64,000 nt of DNA from Bog-473 sp963717455 (lineage in GTDB: Bacteria; Actinomycetota; Acidimicrobiia; Acidimicrobiales; RAAP-2): contig OY970336.1 in the NCBI GenBank assembly GCA_963717455.1, forward strand, positions 496,001 through 560,000. Reading direction: 5' to 3'. Below, in pieces: positions 8,168 to 15,630 of this stretch; within the stretch, counting starts at the first letter, position 1; each line of letters starts with the position of its first letter. The translations under genes were made by a program, and so were the position numbers. The notes beneath the pieces were generated by a model. It ran no database searches. It saw only the letters and a list, made by a program, of their open reading frames with translations, and was not told the DNA's origin.

Positions 8168-9770
8168 CCTGCTCGCCCACGCCGCCGACCGGGCGGGCGA
8201 GCCTCGGCCCGCGGTGCTGGGCGTCGAGGTTCGCCCTCATGGTCTCGACATCTTCGTTACAGAAGAAGCGGGCGACACTCCCATGCCGTTCGAGGTTCGA
8301 TCGGGGGAGCGAGGCATCTGGCACCTGCCCGTCACCGCCGACCCCAGTGTTCTCGACGACACGGTTGTGAGGGAACCGGTTCCACTGACCCTCTTCAGCG
8401 TTGGCCAGGGCGGAGACGCCACGCTGCTAGTCAATCTCGACCAGTACTCAAGCGTCCACATACGGGTCGATGCCCACAAAGTGGCCGGCACCCTCGCCGC
8501 CATCGGCACCGAACTCGCCGTCTCGACCGGGTCCTATGCGTCGAGGGTCCTGGCGGTCGGATTCGGCCACGGGGTGATCGATCGGCTCGACTGCGCCATG
8601 GTCACCGAGGATCTCGACAGTGCTCTCACCCACATCAGGCCAGGGGAGAGGACCGTCGTCCTGGTCGACGCCGCCATGGTGAGCGGCCAGTTCGCCGAGC
8701 TGGGCCAGGCGGCTCTTCACCTGGTCACCGCCGGCCCCCTCGCCCCGGCCGGCGTCGGACTCGTGATCGACCCGACCAATCCGAGACTCGCCGGCCGGCA
8801 CCTCGAGCCGGTCGACCCCCCACACGTCGACGAGGCGACGCTGGGCGACGTCGATGCCCTCCTCGACCTCGCCGAAGCCCCCGCAGACGCCGGGCCGACC
8901 GACGAGCCGTACCGGTGCTTCGACGGCGCGGTCACTCCGCCGGGCGTCCAACCGGGCGACCCGATCGTCCTCGGGCTCCTCGGAGAACCAACCATTGCCG
9001 TCGGCGAGAGCGGAGCCCAGGATCTCCTCGAGGCGGTCTCGGTTACCGCGGGGACCAAAGCCCGGCGCGTCGTCGAGCTCCTCGTCTACCTCGCGGCCCA
9101 CGATGGGACCGCCACCCGAGGCGAATGGCTCACCGACGTCTCTCCCGACAAGGCCCTGAGCGACGGCTATGTCCGCAACCTCGTCCTCCTCACCCGGCGC
9201 TCCCTGCGAGAGATCACCGGCGACGGCGATCTCCTCGCCTACGACCGCACCACCCAGCGCTTCACCCTCGCCGAGCGGGTACGGGCCGACTGGACCATGT
9301 TCCGGTCTTTCTCCGCCGCCGGCGAGCCCGACGGACTCCGGACGGCGCTGTCGCTCGTCCGCGGTATGCCCTTCGGTGCCAACCCCGAACCGTGGACGTC
9401 GGCTGCCGGCATCTCCTACGCCATGGTCGCCGAGATCGTCGATGCTGCTATCTCTCTGGCAGAACACGCCCTGTCTGACGGTGAGGCGCAGCTCGCCACC
9501 TGGGCCGCCCGCCAAGGCCAACACGCCGACCGCTACGACCAGGGCCTCTGGCGCAACCTCTTACGCGCAGCTGGTGACGACCCGACCCGAGAGAGGATCT
9601 GGCAGGAGCTGGGAGACCTGCTGGCCGTCGACGGCGACGCTGCCGTTGACCTCGACCCTGCCACGGTCGATCTCTACAGGGTTCTCTCCACGCCGAGACC
9701 GGTGTCCGCCGACGTCGTCGTCCTCCAAGAAGACGACGAGGTTGTCATACCCACACGCCAGGCCGTCTAA
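7941..9770 (+). CDS. BTAD/winged-helix protein with N-terminal membrane helix
   Basis: The frame gives 609 residues from ATG 7941. It begins with the helix TSVLLAIGAGIFGLAAIGLV, followed by RRRRR and the GRRIPLP motif common to LysM-BTAD proteins. A large middle domain follows. Near residue 360 begins a winged-helix-like segment (KARRVVELLVYLAAHDGTAT ... VRNLVLLTRRSLREITG), then a bacterial transcriptional activation (BTAD) helical repeat region to the end. The start lacks a convincing ribosome site and lies inside the LysM frame, so this is probably the C-terminal half of the same protein rather than a separate gene. It may link envelope or secretion state to a cytoplasmic response; that is inference. 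Confidence 0.72.
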   Translation: MATTSVLLAIGAGIFGLAAIGLVGALDRRRRRQSMRRTPGRRIPLPAPHSPLADLELALRHYARADGLFWLTRLGDLLAHAADRAGEPRPAVLGVEVRPHGLDIFVTEEAGDTPMPFEVRSGERGIWHLPVTADPSVLDDTVVREPVPLTLFSVGQGGDATLLVNLDQYSSVHIRVDAHKVAGTLAAIGTELAVSTGSYASRVLAVGFGHGVIDRLDCAMVTEDLDSALTHIRPGERTVVLVDAAMVSGQFAELGQAALHLVTAGPLAPAGVGLVIDPTNPRLAGRHLEPVDPPHVDEATLGDVDALLDLAEAPADAGPTDEPYRCFDGAVTPPGVQPGDPIVLGLLGEPTIAVGESGAQDLLEAVSVTAGTKARRVVELLVYLAAHDGTATRGEWLTDVSPDKALSDGYVRNLVLLTRRSLREITGDGDLLAYDRTTQRFTLAERVRADWTMFRSFSAAGEPDGLRTALSLVRGMPFGANPEPWTSAAGISYAMVAEIVDAAISLAEHALSDGEAQLATWAARQGQHADRYDQGLWRNLLRAAGDDPTRERIWQELGDLLAVDGDAAVDLDPATVDLYRVLSTPRPVSADVVVLQEDDEVVIPTRQAV

Positions 9771-10044
9771 CAAGGTCTCGGGTCTCGGGCAGGATCCGGC
9801 GTCGCCACCCGAGCGGGATCGATTCAACCCGCAACTGGCTCACCTCCAGACTGGCATAGGCACCCGGCCTATAAGCATGACCGCGGGTCGCACCGCCAAG
9901 AGCGCAATGGCATCTTCAACGCATTGGCTTGCTCGACATGGTGCGCAAGATCGCCGAGTCTCGGCGGACGACTCTGAAGACGCGTGGGATAGTTCAGACG
10001 GAGAGATGATTGATCGGTAAAGGCGTGCCTGCGTTGGCAGTCCC
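9771..10044. other. Intergenic stretch with no recognised gene
   Basis: No convincing reading frame is present. It contains short direct repeats (GGTCTCGGGTCTCGGG) just after the BTAD stop. It separates the Tad operon from the minus-strand gene that follows. Confidence 0.4.
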
Positions 10045-10713
10045 CTACTCGGGATCGACAGCGACCTCCACCTGCCGTAGATAGCCGTCGGCATCGCCGC
10101 CGAAGATGACCAGCCGGCTCGCAGTGGATCCGTCCCAGCCGTGGGCGCGCAACCCTTCCGTAGCTTCACGGATCTGACGTGAGAGGGCGACGCGCACGGG
10201 AGCGTCGATATCCATTGGTCGAGCGATGACGATGGCCGACCCGCCGTCACTCCGGGCGAGCTCCCCGACGAGGAATGCGTGGTCGATCCCAATGGACGGG
10301 GCACCGGCGGCCCCGAGCAGCACGTCGACTGACACGGCATCGAACGACGCGTCCGCTGGGATGTCGATAACCTGGCGTCCCCGCACCTTTTCGATCCAAT
10401 CTGCTCGCAACTCGGCGCGGTCCACAGTGATTCGCATGGCGTGCAGCCAGCCCGGGGCGATCTCGCCGTGCTCGTTGATCACTCCGAGGTAGGCGGGAAC
10501 GTCGCGGTCCAGCGAGAGCCCGGCCTCGGCGACGGCGTAGTGCCACTGGCCGGATTCGTGGAAGGACGTCTTGACCCAACGAGCACCCTCCCGATGGCAC
10601 AGGTACACGTCGCCCGAGTGACGCGCCGACTCGATTGACCACGACGAGCCGGACCTCTCGTCGGCGTCTCGTACCCGGAACCGGACCGTCGAACCTGCAG
10701 GCAAAGCGCCCAT
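10045..10713 (-). CDS. Hypothetical protein
   Basis: A 222-residue protein I do not recognise. ATG 10713 faces away from the precursor-peptide genes, leaving only 39 bases between the two divergent starts. The sequence is soluble, without signal peptide or membrane helix, and has regularly spaced beta-type segments (STVRFRVRDADE, GDVYLCHREG, GWLHAMRITVDR, SAIVIARPMDID). The C-terminal part (EATEGLRAHGWDGSTASRLV) looks alpha/beta. Codon use matches the neighbours. A link to the RiPP operon is possible from position only. Confidence 0.55.
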   Translation of the reverse strand: MGALPAGSTVRFRVRDADERSGSSWSIESARHSGDVYLCHREGARWVKTSFHESGQWHYAVAEAGLSLDRDVPAYLGVINEHGEIAPGWLHAMRITVDRAELRADWIEKVRGRQVIDIPADASFDAVSVDVLLGAAGAPSIGIDHAFLVGELARSDGGSAIVIARPMDIDAPVRVALSRQIREATEGLRAHGWDGSTASRLVIFGGDADGYLRQVEVAVDPE

Positions 10714-10752
10714 ACCCGAAGGCTACGTAATCCGCAGAACCTGAGAACGGCC

Positions 10753-10872
10753 ATGGCTGAACGTCGACCCCGAGGGACCGTGCATGACGTCCAGGAACCA
10801 GAAGCCGGAGTGGATGACAGGATCGTTGGTAACCTTCTCCTGTGGCTGAGGAGCGCATCACCTCGAACATAG
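10753..10872 (+). CDS. Putative graspetide precursor A (divergent)
   Basis: A 39-residue frame from ATG 10753, starting MAERRPRG. Its core region TVHDVQEPEAGVDD has the same kind of Thr/Glu/Asp spacing as the three following peptides but does not fit their strict TxxTxxxExxDxD pattern. It ends with the same hydrophobic tail type (RIVGNLLLWLRS). Its 3' end overlaps the start of precursor B. The assignment rests on order, start MAE-, tail and acidic core; a degenerate or differently spaced core is likely. It is too short to be recognised by ordinary gene calling. Confidence 0.5.
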   Translation: MAERRPRGTVHDVQEPEAGVDDRIVGNLLLWLRSASPRT

Positions 10873-11009
10873 AATCGCTGTATTCGCAGGTCAGCAGGCC
10901 TGCTCGAAGCGCCGAGAGCACCGCCGAGACGATCAGGACCACCGCGGTTGAAACCATCGACAACGATGTCCTGTCCCTACTCCTCTCGGGCCTCGCTGTG
11001 GGTCGCTGA
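10842..11009 (+). CDS. Putative graspetide precursor B
   Basis: A 55-residue frame from GTG 10842; the stop codon TAA at 10830 lies in frame just upstream, so this is the only canonical start. The leader holds the shared motif SLYSQV (residues 12-17). The core is TIRTTAVETIDND (30-42), which matches TxxTxxxExxDxD exactly, as in thuringinin-type graspetides. A hydrophobic tail, VLSLLLSGLAVGR, follows. In this RiPP class an ATP-grasp ligase joins Thr or Ser side chains to Glu/Asp side chains as esters. Candidate donors are T30 and T33, and acceptors E37, D40 and D42. The ribosome site is weak; overlap with precursor A suggests coupled translation. Confidence 0.68.
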   Translation: MAEERITSNIESLYSQVSRPARSAESTAETIRTTAVETIDNDVLSLLLSGLAVGR

Positions 11010-11011
11010 CG

Positions 11012-11194
11012 GTGTCGCGCCGCGATGTTGCGTTCGGCTCGTCGAGGACGTCGTTGTATCGCTCCCTCGGGATGGCCGCTCCTTGCGGCGCAGAATTGCC
11101 CGTCGAGACGATAGATACAAGACAGCAGGAGACCATCGACAACGACCGAGCCTTCGACCTGCTCATCGACATCAGCTTGCGGGGTACGCAATGA
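11012..11194 (+). CDS. Putative graspetide precursor C
   Basis: A 60-residue frame from GTG 11012, two bases after the stop of precursor B. Leader motif SLYRSLG (14-20), core TIDTRQQETIDND (33-45) with the exact TxxTxxxExxDxD spacing, then tail RAFDLLIDISLRGTQ. One Cys (C25) lies between leader and core. The pattern E-T-I-x-T-x-x-x-E-T-I-D-x-D is shared with precursors B and D, while the remaining sequence is diverged. That is what is expected of precursor paralogues under selection for the core and the ligase-binding leader. The stop overlaps the start of precursor D as ATGA. Confidence 0.7.
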   Translation: MSRRDVAFGSSRTSLYRSLGMAAPCGAELPVETIDTRQQETIDNDRAFDLLIDISLRGTQ

Positions 11195-11241
11195 AGGACG
11201 CTGCTGTCGCCCGGCGGTCCCTCTACCAGGCGCTCGGCGCA
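11191..11241 (+). pseudogene. Graspetide precursor D, leader half (split by IS1380-family element)
   Basis: ATG 11191 overlaps the precursor C stop. The frame encodes MKDAAVARRSLYQALGA, carrying the same SLYxxL leader motif as precursors B and C, and then enters the insertion element at 11242. Read-through into the element would stop at 11295 after 34 residues. The missing core lies just beyond the element (12914-13026). If one target-duplication copy of about 5 bases is removed with the element, the two halves give a 52-residue precursor with a leader-to-core distance of 17, against 18 and 19 in B and C. Confidence 0.6.
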
Positions 11242-11269
11242 CTAGCCCTGATAATTCGTCCGGCCTCTG
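11242..11269 (+). repeat. Left terminal inverted repeat of IS1380-family element
   Basis: 28-bp repeat; it matches the complement of 12886-12913 at 24 of 28 positions by eye. The shared block includes ATTCGTCCG followed by CCTCTG. Confidence 0.8.
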
Positions 11270-11316
11270 AACGTGCCGTGCGCGTGTCCGCGTAAAAGCC
11301 CTCCGCACCTGGGAGG

Positions 11317-12732
11317 ATGTTTGTTACCAAGCAGACACCCCAACCAGACCCGGAGGGCTCCTTGAAAGTGCACCGTAGTCGCTCGGTCCGGCGCGCCCAA
11401 GTGATACCCGACGGCAAGAACCTCGTGTCGCATGCCGGTGCCGCCCTTTTGGCCGAACTGGCCGATCGCGCCGGGTTGACCGAGGCCATGTCGGTGGCCA
11501 TGGCCGAGTGCGGAATCAACTGGCACACCCACGATCCCGGTGTCGTGCTCACGCACTTGGCCGTCGCCATCGCGGACGGTGCGGACTGCCTGGCCGACAT
11601 CGCCGCGCTCAAAGAACAAGAAGAGCTCTTCGGCCCGGTGGCCTCGGTGGCGACTGCTTGGCGGGCCGTGCACGCGACGGCCTCGGTCGAGCTACGAGCC
11701 ATCCCCCTCGCCCTGGCCGCCGCCCGTCAGCGCGTCTGGACCGCCGAGCCTCCAGTCGGCCCGATGATCTGGGACTTCGACTCGACCCTGCTCAACGTGC
11801 ACTCGGAGAAGGAGGATGCCGCCCCCACCTACAAGCACGGCTTCGGGTTCAATCCGCTCGCCGTGTGGTGCGATAACACCAACGAGCCCTTGGCCGCCAT
11901 GTTGCGACCGGGCAACGCCGCACCCAACGACACCGACGACCACCTCGAACTCCTCGAGCAGGTCGTCCGAGCCGTGCCCGCTGAATACGCCCTCGGCCAC
12001 GAAGAGGGCGACGACCCCTCCTTGGTGGTCCACCCCATCTTGGTCCGGGCCGACTCGGCGGGGGCCACCCACCGCTTCGTCGCCTCCCTTTCGGAGGCCA
12101 ACTTCGACTACTCGATCGGCTTTCCCATCAGCGGTTCTGTACGTGACGCCCTCCTGTTGGCCCAAGAGGAGGACTGGGTGCGCGCCCGTGAGCTCGACGG
12201 AGCGATCCGGCCGGGCGCTGAGGTCATCGAGCTGAGCGAGCTCTACGAGGTCGAGGGCTGGCCGTCGGATATGCGCGTGATCTGCCGGCGCGAGCGCCCG
12301 CACCCAGGCGCCCAGCTCTCCCTCTTCGACACGCATGCGGGCTGGCGCCACACCTGCTTCGTCACCAACACGGTGGGTGACGACATCGCCACGCTCGAGC
12401 TGCGCCACCGGGGACATGCCCGCGTCGAGGATCGGGTGCGCGTCTGGAAGGCCTGCGGTCTGGCCAACCTGCCCTTCGAGGGCTTCTGCGCCAACGAGGC
12501 CTGGGTCGCGGTGTCCTTGCTCGCCGGTGCCCTGCTGGCCTGGAGCCAGCTGACCTGTTTCGACGGCGCCCTGGCCAAGGCCGAGCCCAAGACGATGCGC
12601 TACCGGGTCCTCCATGTCGCCGCCGTCCTCGCCCACCGGGGACGCAATCTGGTCGTGCACCTCGACGAGAGCTGGCCCTGGGCCAGCGAACTCGCAACCG
12701 CCTTCACGCGTCTACGCGCCGCGTTCCCATAA
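11317..12732 (+). CDS. IS1380-family transposase
   Basis: A 471-residue DDE transposase. A basic N-terminus (KVHRSRSVRRAQVIPDGKN) precedes the catalytic RNase H-like core: first Asp in IWDFDSTLLNVHSEK, second in ILVRADSAGATHRFV, and the acidic helix near FCANEAWVAVSLLAGALLAW. The order and the phrase YKHGFGFNPLAVWCDNTNEP are typical of IS1380. The frame is uninterrupted, so the element may be active, unlike the IS1380-like remnant at 58600-59510. ATG 11317 is used; ATG or GTG codons further in are possible. Confidence 0.9.
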   Translation: MFVTKQTPQPDPEGSLKVHRSRSVRRAQVIPDGKNLVSHAGAALLAELADRAGLTEAMSVAMAECGINWHTHDPGVVLTHLAVAIADGADCLADIAALKEQEELFGPVASVATAWRAVHATASVELRAIPLALAAARQRVWTAEPPVGPMIWDFDSTLLNVHSEKEDAAPTYKHGFGFNPLAVWCDNTNEPLAAMLRPGNAAPNDTDDHLELLEQVVRAVPAEYALGHEEGDDPSLVVHPILVRADSAGATHRFVASLSEANFDYSIGFPISGSVRDALLLAQEEDWVRARELDGAIRPGAEVIELSELYEVEGWPSDMRVICRRERPHPGAQLSLFDTHAGWRHTCFVTNTVGDDIATLELRHRGHARVEDRVRVWKACGLANLPFEGFCANEAWVAVSLLAGALLAWSQLTCFDGALAKAEPKTMRYRVLHVAAVLAHRGRNLVVHLDESWPWASELATAFTRLRAAFP

Positions 12733-12885
12733 CGGGACGGGTCCCGGCGCCCGACCCCGCAGCGATCCCGCAGGGCGTGACACCAAAAGACCAGGCGAGC
12801 GACCTTGACGCTTCACGCCCCGTGATTCACTCATAGAGCGGAGAGCGTCTCTCCGCCACGATTGACCAAGTCGGGGTTGTCCCAC

Positions 12886-12913
12886 CAGAGGTCGGACGAA
12901 TGATCGAGGCTAG
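12886..12913 (-). repeat. Right terminal inverted repeat of IS1380-family element
   Basis: Complement of the left repeat at 11242-11269, with 4 mismatches in 28. Confidence 0.8.
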
Positions 12914-13026
12914 GTCCTAATGATCCAGGGCTCGGGAACGGCGAGACTATTGTGACCGAGGCCGTCGAGACCGTCGACGGCGACCGAATGATCGAAGCCC
13001 TGCTCACTTTGTCTCTGATCGGTTGA
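12914..13026 (+). pseudogene. Graspetide precursor D, core half
   Basis: The frame ending at TGA 13024-13026 encodes NDPGLGNGETIVTEAVETV and then DGDRMIEALLTLSLIG. Its core TIVTEAVETVDGD fits TxxTxxxExxDxD and is followed by a LL-rich tail as in precursors B and C. No start codon precedes the core except GTG 12952, which would remove the first core Thr. So this is the 3' half of the precursor whose leader lies at 11191-11241. Its stop overlaps the TTG start of the ATP-grasp gene, so loss of translation here could also lower ligase expression. Confidence 0.62.
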
Positions 13027-13955
13027 GCACACGACTGGCTACGGCGGTCGTATTCGGTAGCACCAGCGACGAGCATCTGCGTTCAGTCGTCGACCGACTC
13101 GATCCGTCCGACGTCGCAGTTCTCGACGCCGCCACAATGTCCGAGCAGCCGTTCGTGATGGGTCCCGGATACCTCCAGCTCGGAGAGTTGCGGGTCTCGT
13201 CTGAAGCACCCGTACGGGGCTGGCTGCGCCGGCTGGCACCACCTGATTGGCAGCGGGGCCTGGTACTCGAGTCGCACGAGGCCGTCGTCAAGGCGGCCTG
13301 GCTGTCCCTTCTCGTGTCGATCACCCGATGCTGCGGGGTTCGTTGGCTCACGGAGCTAGACGCAATGCTGAGCGCCGAAAGCAAGCTGGTCCAAGCCGTT
13401 GCCGCCACGGAACTCGGCATCGCCATTCCCGAAACCATCGTCACGAACGACCCGGCTGAGCTGAAGGCGGTCTTCGCAGACGAGTTCGTCATCAAGCCAC
13501 TTGGTCCAGGTCACTTCTACGAGGACGATGAGGCCCACGTGGTGTACACCACCGTTCTGCGCCACGATGCGCCCGAACTGGCGACCCTGGGCGCTGCGCC
13601 CTTTCTGGCTCAGCGCAAGCTCGAAGCCCGGCGCCATCTTCGCGTCGTCACGGTTCGACGGCGCCTCTGGGCCGCCTCGATCGAGGGGCATGATTGGCCG
13701 CTCGACTGGCGCGAAGCAGCGGAGGCCCATTCGGCATTCGTCCCCAGCGAGCCGCCAGCAGAGGTCTCGAAGGGTGCGATAGCGCTGGCTGAGCGTCTGG
13801 AACTCGGATACTCAAGCCAGGACTGGCTGCTCTGCGATGACAACTGCTACGTGGTCGACGTCAACCCAGCGGGCCAATGGCTGTTTTTGCCAGAGCCGAT
13901 CGCAAGCTCGGTCGCTGGCGCTGTCGCCGACTGGCTAAGCGGTGAAACTCCGTGA
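13023..13955 (+). CDS. ATP-grasp ligase, MvdC/TgmB-like graspetide maturase
   Basis: A 310-residue protein from TTG 13023, overlapping the precursor D stop as TTGA. The N-terminal domain starts AVVFGSTSDEHLRSVV; a central segment RWLTELDAMLSAESKLVQAV leads into the ATP-grasp fold (LGIAIPETIVTNDPAEL, EFVIKPLG). Late motifs are those of MvdC/MvdD/TgmB peptide-maturing ligases: AQRKLEARRHLRVVTV, PLDWREA near residue 227 and VDVNPAGQWLF near residue 280, where Asp/Asn residues bind magnesium. These enzymes use ATP to activate Glu/Asp side chains of a precursor and form esters (or amides) with Thr/Ser/Lys. The small adjacent precursors with TxxTxxxExxDxD cores make an ester-forming role likely. 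Confidence 0.82.
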   Translation: MSTRLATAVVFGSTSDEHLRSVVDRLDPSDVAVLDAATMSEQPFVMGPGYLQLGELRVSSEAPVRGWLRRLAPPDWQRGLVLESHEAVVKAAWLSLLVSITRCCGVRWLTELDAMLSAESKLVQAVAATELGIAIPETIVTNDPAELKAVFADEFVIKPLGPGHFYEDDEAHVVYTTVLRHDAPELATLGAAPFLAQRKLEARRHLRVVTVRRRLWAASIEGHDWPLDWREAAEAHSAFVPSEPPAEVSKGAIALAERLELGYSSQDWLLCDDNCYVVDVNPAGQWLFLPEPIASSVAGAVADWLSGETP

Positions 13956-14605
13956 CCTCGTCCCGCAAGCAAGAGCGTCAGCAAAGGCGCAAAGGACGTC
14001 ACAATCGGCGTACAACAGCCTGCGACGACGAGGTGCGGCGCAGTGAGGGACGAATGTACCTGTCGCACTTTCGCGGACTGTGGCCCGGCGCGAAAGTGCC
14101 CTCGTTCCAGGTGCATCCAGGCGAACCGGGCGATATCAGCGGATGGCGGACCGAGGATTGCCAGGCCCTCATCGAAGAAGGGCGGCGACAGCTGGACGCC
14201 CAGCTTGTCCAGGCTGATCAGATACGGAGCCGGGCACAGTTCCTCTTTACGACGGCCATCGGCCTGGCTGCCGTCTCGTTCGCGGGGAAGTCAACCGTCT
14301 TCGCTGCGAAGAACGATATTTCCCTTGCAATCTGGAGCCTCGGCCTTCTCCTGACGACGCTCGGACTACTCGGCACTGCATCCGTCATCGTCGCGAGGAA
14401 GGACTTCGGCTCCATCGATACTGCACTGATGACCTCCTCCTACGAACCTCCAGTGCCTCCGAAACTCGCTGCTGGCTACTCACGCCAGGTGGGAACGGGA
14501 GCCAACACGGTGGCCACGCTCCTTACCGTCTACCGAGACGCTGTGCTCCTGGTCATGTTGGGAGCGATCTTCTGGGGAGCGGCCTGGTTGGTGGCGACCG
14601 CCTGA
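13952..14605 (+). CDS. Three-helix membrane protein coupled to the ATP-grasp gene
   Basis: A 217-residue protein from GTG 13952, overlapping the ligase stop as GTGA. The first 35 residues are very basic (RKQERQQRRKGRHNRR). A cytoplasmic segment ends in a helix (QALIEEGRRQLDAQLVQADQ). Membrane segments follow near residues 93-112 (FLFTTAIGLAAVSFAG), 122-146 (AIWSLGLLLTTLGLLGTASV) and 192-217 (AVLLVMLGAIFWGAAWLV). I do not recognise the family; the layout resembles small cytoplasmic-sensor/membrane-effector proteins, but no catalytic motif is seen. Coupling to the ligase suggests a role in the RiPP system such as immunity or export; that is inference. Confidence 0.65.
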   Translation: MTSSRKQERQQRRKGRHNRRTTACDDEVRRSEGRMYLSHFRGLWPGAKVPSFQVHPGEPGDISGWRTEDCQALIEEGRRQLDAQLVQADQIRSRAQFLFTTAIGLAAVSFAGKSTVFAAKNDISLAIWSLGLLLTTLGLLGTASVIVARKDFGSIDTALMTSSYEPPVPPKLAAGYSRQVGTGANTVATLLTVYRDAVLLVMLGAIFWGAAWLVATA

Positions 14606-14641
14606 CTAACTGAGGTGCAACTCGCTCTTCGTTCATCGATC

Positions 14642-15340
14642 TCAAGGACTGTCGATACGGAATCGATCAAGAGCGTGCTGGTCACTATGCACCGCCTGTC
14701 GCTGCTGGAATAACCAAACGAACAAAGTGGACATGGCGTTGGCGTACGTGGCAACGTCCTGCCCAAGCACGGGTCCGTCGCGGTCAGCGAAGGAGGATAA
14801 GTAGTCGCGCGATCGTTTCTTCCACCCGTCCCACTCCAGCAGACGCGGGGCAGAGAGCTTTATCGAACGTCCAGTCCCTCCAGTGTCGCCCGTCAGGCCG
14901 AGGGCGAGACTTTGGATCACGGGAGGCACTCCGTAATGGAGAAGATAGTTCCGTAGGTCCCGCAGAAATGCTGCCTCGTTCATTTCCGTCACTACAGCAT
15001 TTTTCCGCTTGTATTCAGTGACCTTCGTCGGAACGTCCGCCTCATAGTAGGCCAGAAGACGCCTCGTGTGGTCGACAAGGCTCACTGCGCTCGCGAGCTG
15101 ATTGTGGAGTCTCTGGTCAAGCTCTTCCCAGAAGAGCGCAGTCGTTTCGCGGTCGTCGCCCATTAACTGCAGCGAGGCGGCGATGTCATTGGTAGGGATC
15201 TTGAGAAGATCAATGAGTTCGGCGGTGTTACGCACGAAGACAGACCACGACCGACGGACGACTTCCCAGCGGTCGTTTCCAGCTCGTACCCATTGACCCC
15301 AGAGAGTGCCATCGACGGGCCGCGGATCGTCGTCAGTCAC
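14642..15340 (-). CDS. HEPN-like hypothetical protein
   Basis: The frame is open to 15616, but sequence upstream of GTG 15340 is low-complexity Ser/Pro/Gly and overlaps the likely control region of ardC; GTG 15340 gives 232 residues. The protein is almost entirely helical. The segment AFLRDLRNYLLHYGVPPV contains Arg-x4-His (RNYLLH), the spacing of the HEPN RNase motif, in a context often seen in HEPN-fold defence or toxin proteins. It is convergent with the RiPP operon and divergent from ardC. Function as an RNase is not established from this motif alone. Confidence 0.55.
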   Translation of the reverse strand: MTDDDPRPVDGTLWGQWVRAGNDRWEVVRRSWSVFVRNTAELIDLLKIPTNDIAASLQLMGDDRETTALFWEELDQRLHNQLASAVSLVDHTRRLLAYYEADVPTKVTEYKRKNAVVTEMNEAAFLRDLRNYLLHYGVPPVIQSLALGLTGDTGGTGRSIKLSAPRLLEWDGWKKRSRDYLSSFADRDGPVLGQDVATYANAMSTLFVWLFQQRQAVHSDQHALDRFRIDSP

Positions 15341-15630
15341 TCGTTTCTCGTTCGCTTGGGCATTGCCACGGTCGACGGTACTTCGTAGCGAACCTTGCCA
15401 TCGGATTGTCCCTGTAATGCCCTCTGGCCCGCAGCCCGACCGTTCGCTGTTGGTGCTTGATGCGGTCCCTTGCCCCGTGCCGTGGGGCCTCTGCGCTGGT
15501 GGCACCCTGCCAGAGGTCGTCCTAGGAGCTCCAAGCCCTGAAGTGCACTCGCTGCGCTCGGGGCTGTTCCGCTCGGCCTCCCTCTGGCTCTCCGGGTGCA
15601 CCGCATCGGACCACACGGAGGGACTCAGAA

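Larger units (their letters stand above)
11242..12913 (+). mobile_element. IS1380-family insertion sequence
   Basis: A 1672-bp element with terminal inverted repeats of 28 bp (24 matches). The left end begins CTAGCCCTGATAATTC at 11242; the right end reads CTAGCCTCGATCATTC on the complement from 12913. It carries one intact transposase gene on the plus strand and about 180 bp after it without a gene. Length and transposase type fit IS1380. I do not see a clear target-site duplication. It separates the leader and core halves of a RiPP precursor gene. Confidence 0.8.

Noticed and set aside
12837..12932. Alternative right ends for the IS1380 element near 12837 or 12932
   Set aside because: The repeat ending at 12913 matches the left end at 24 of 28 positions, much better than either alternative.
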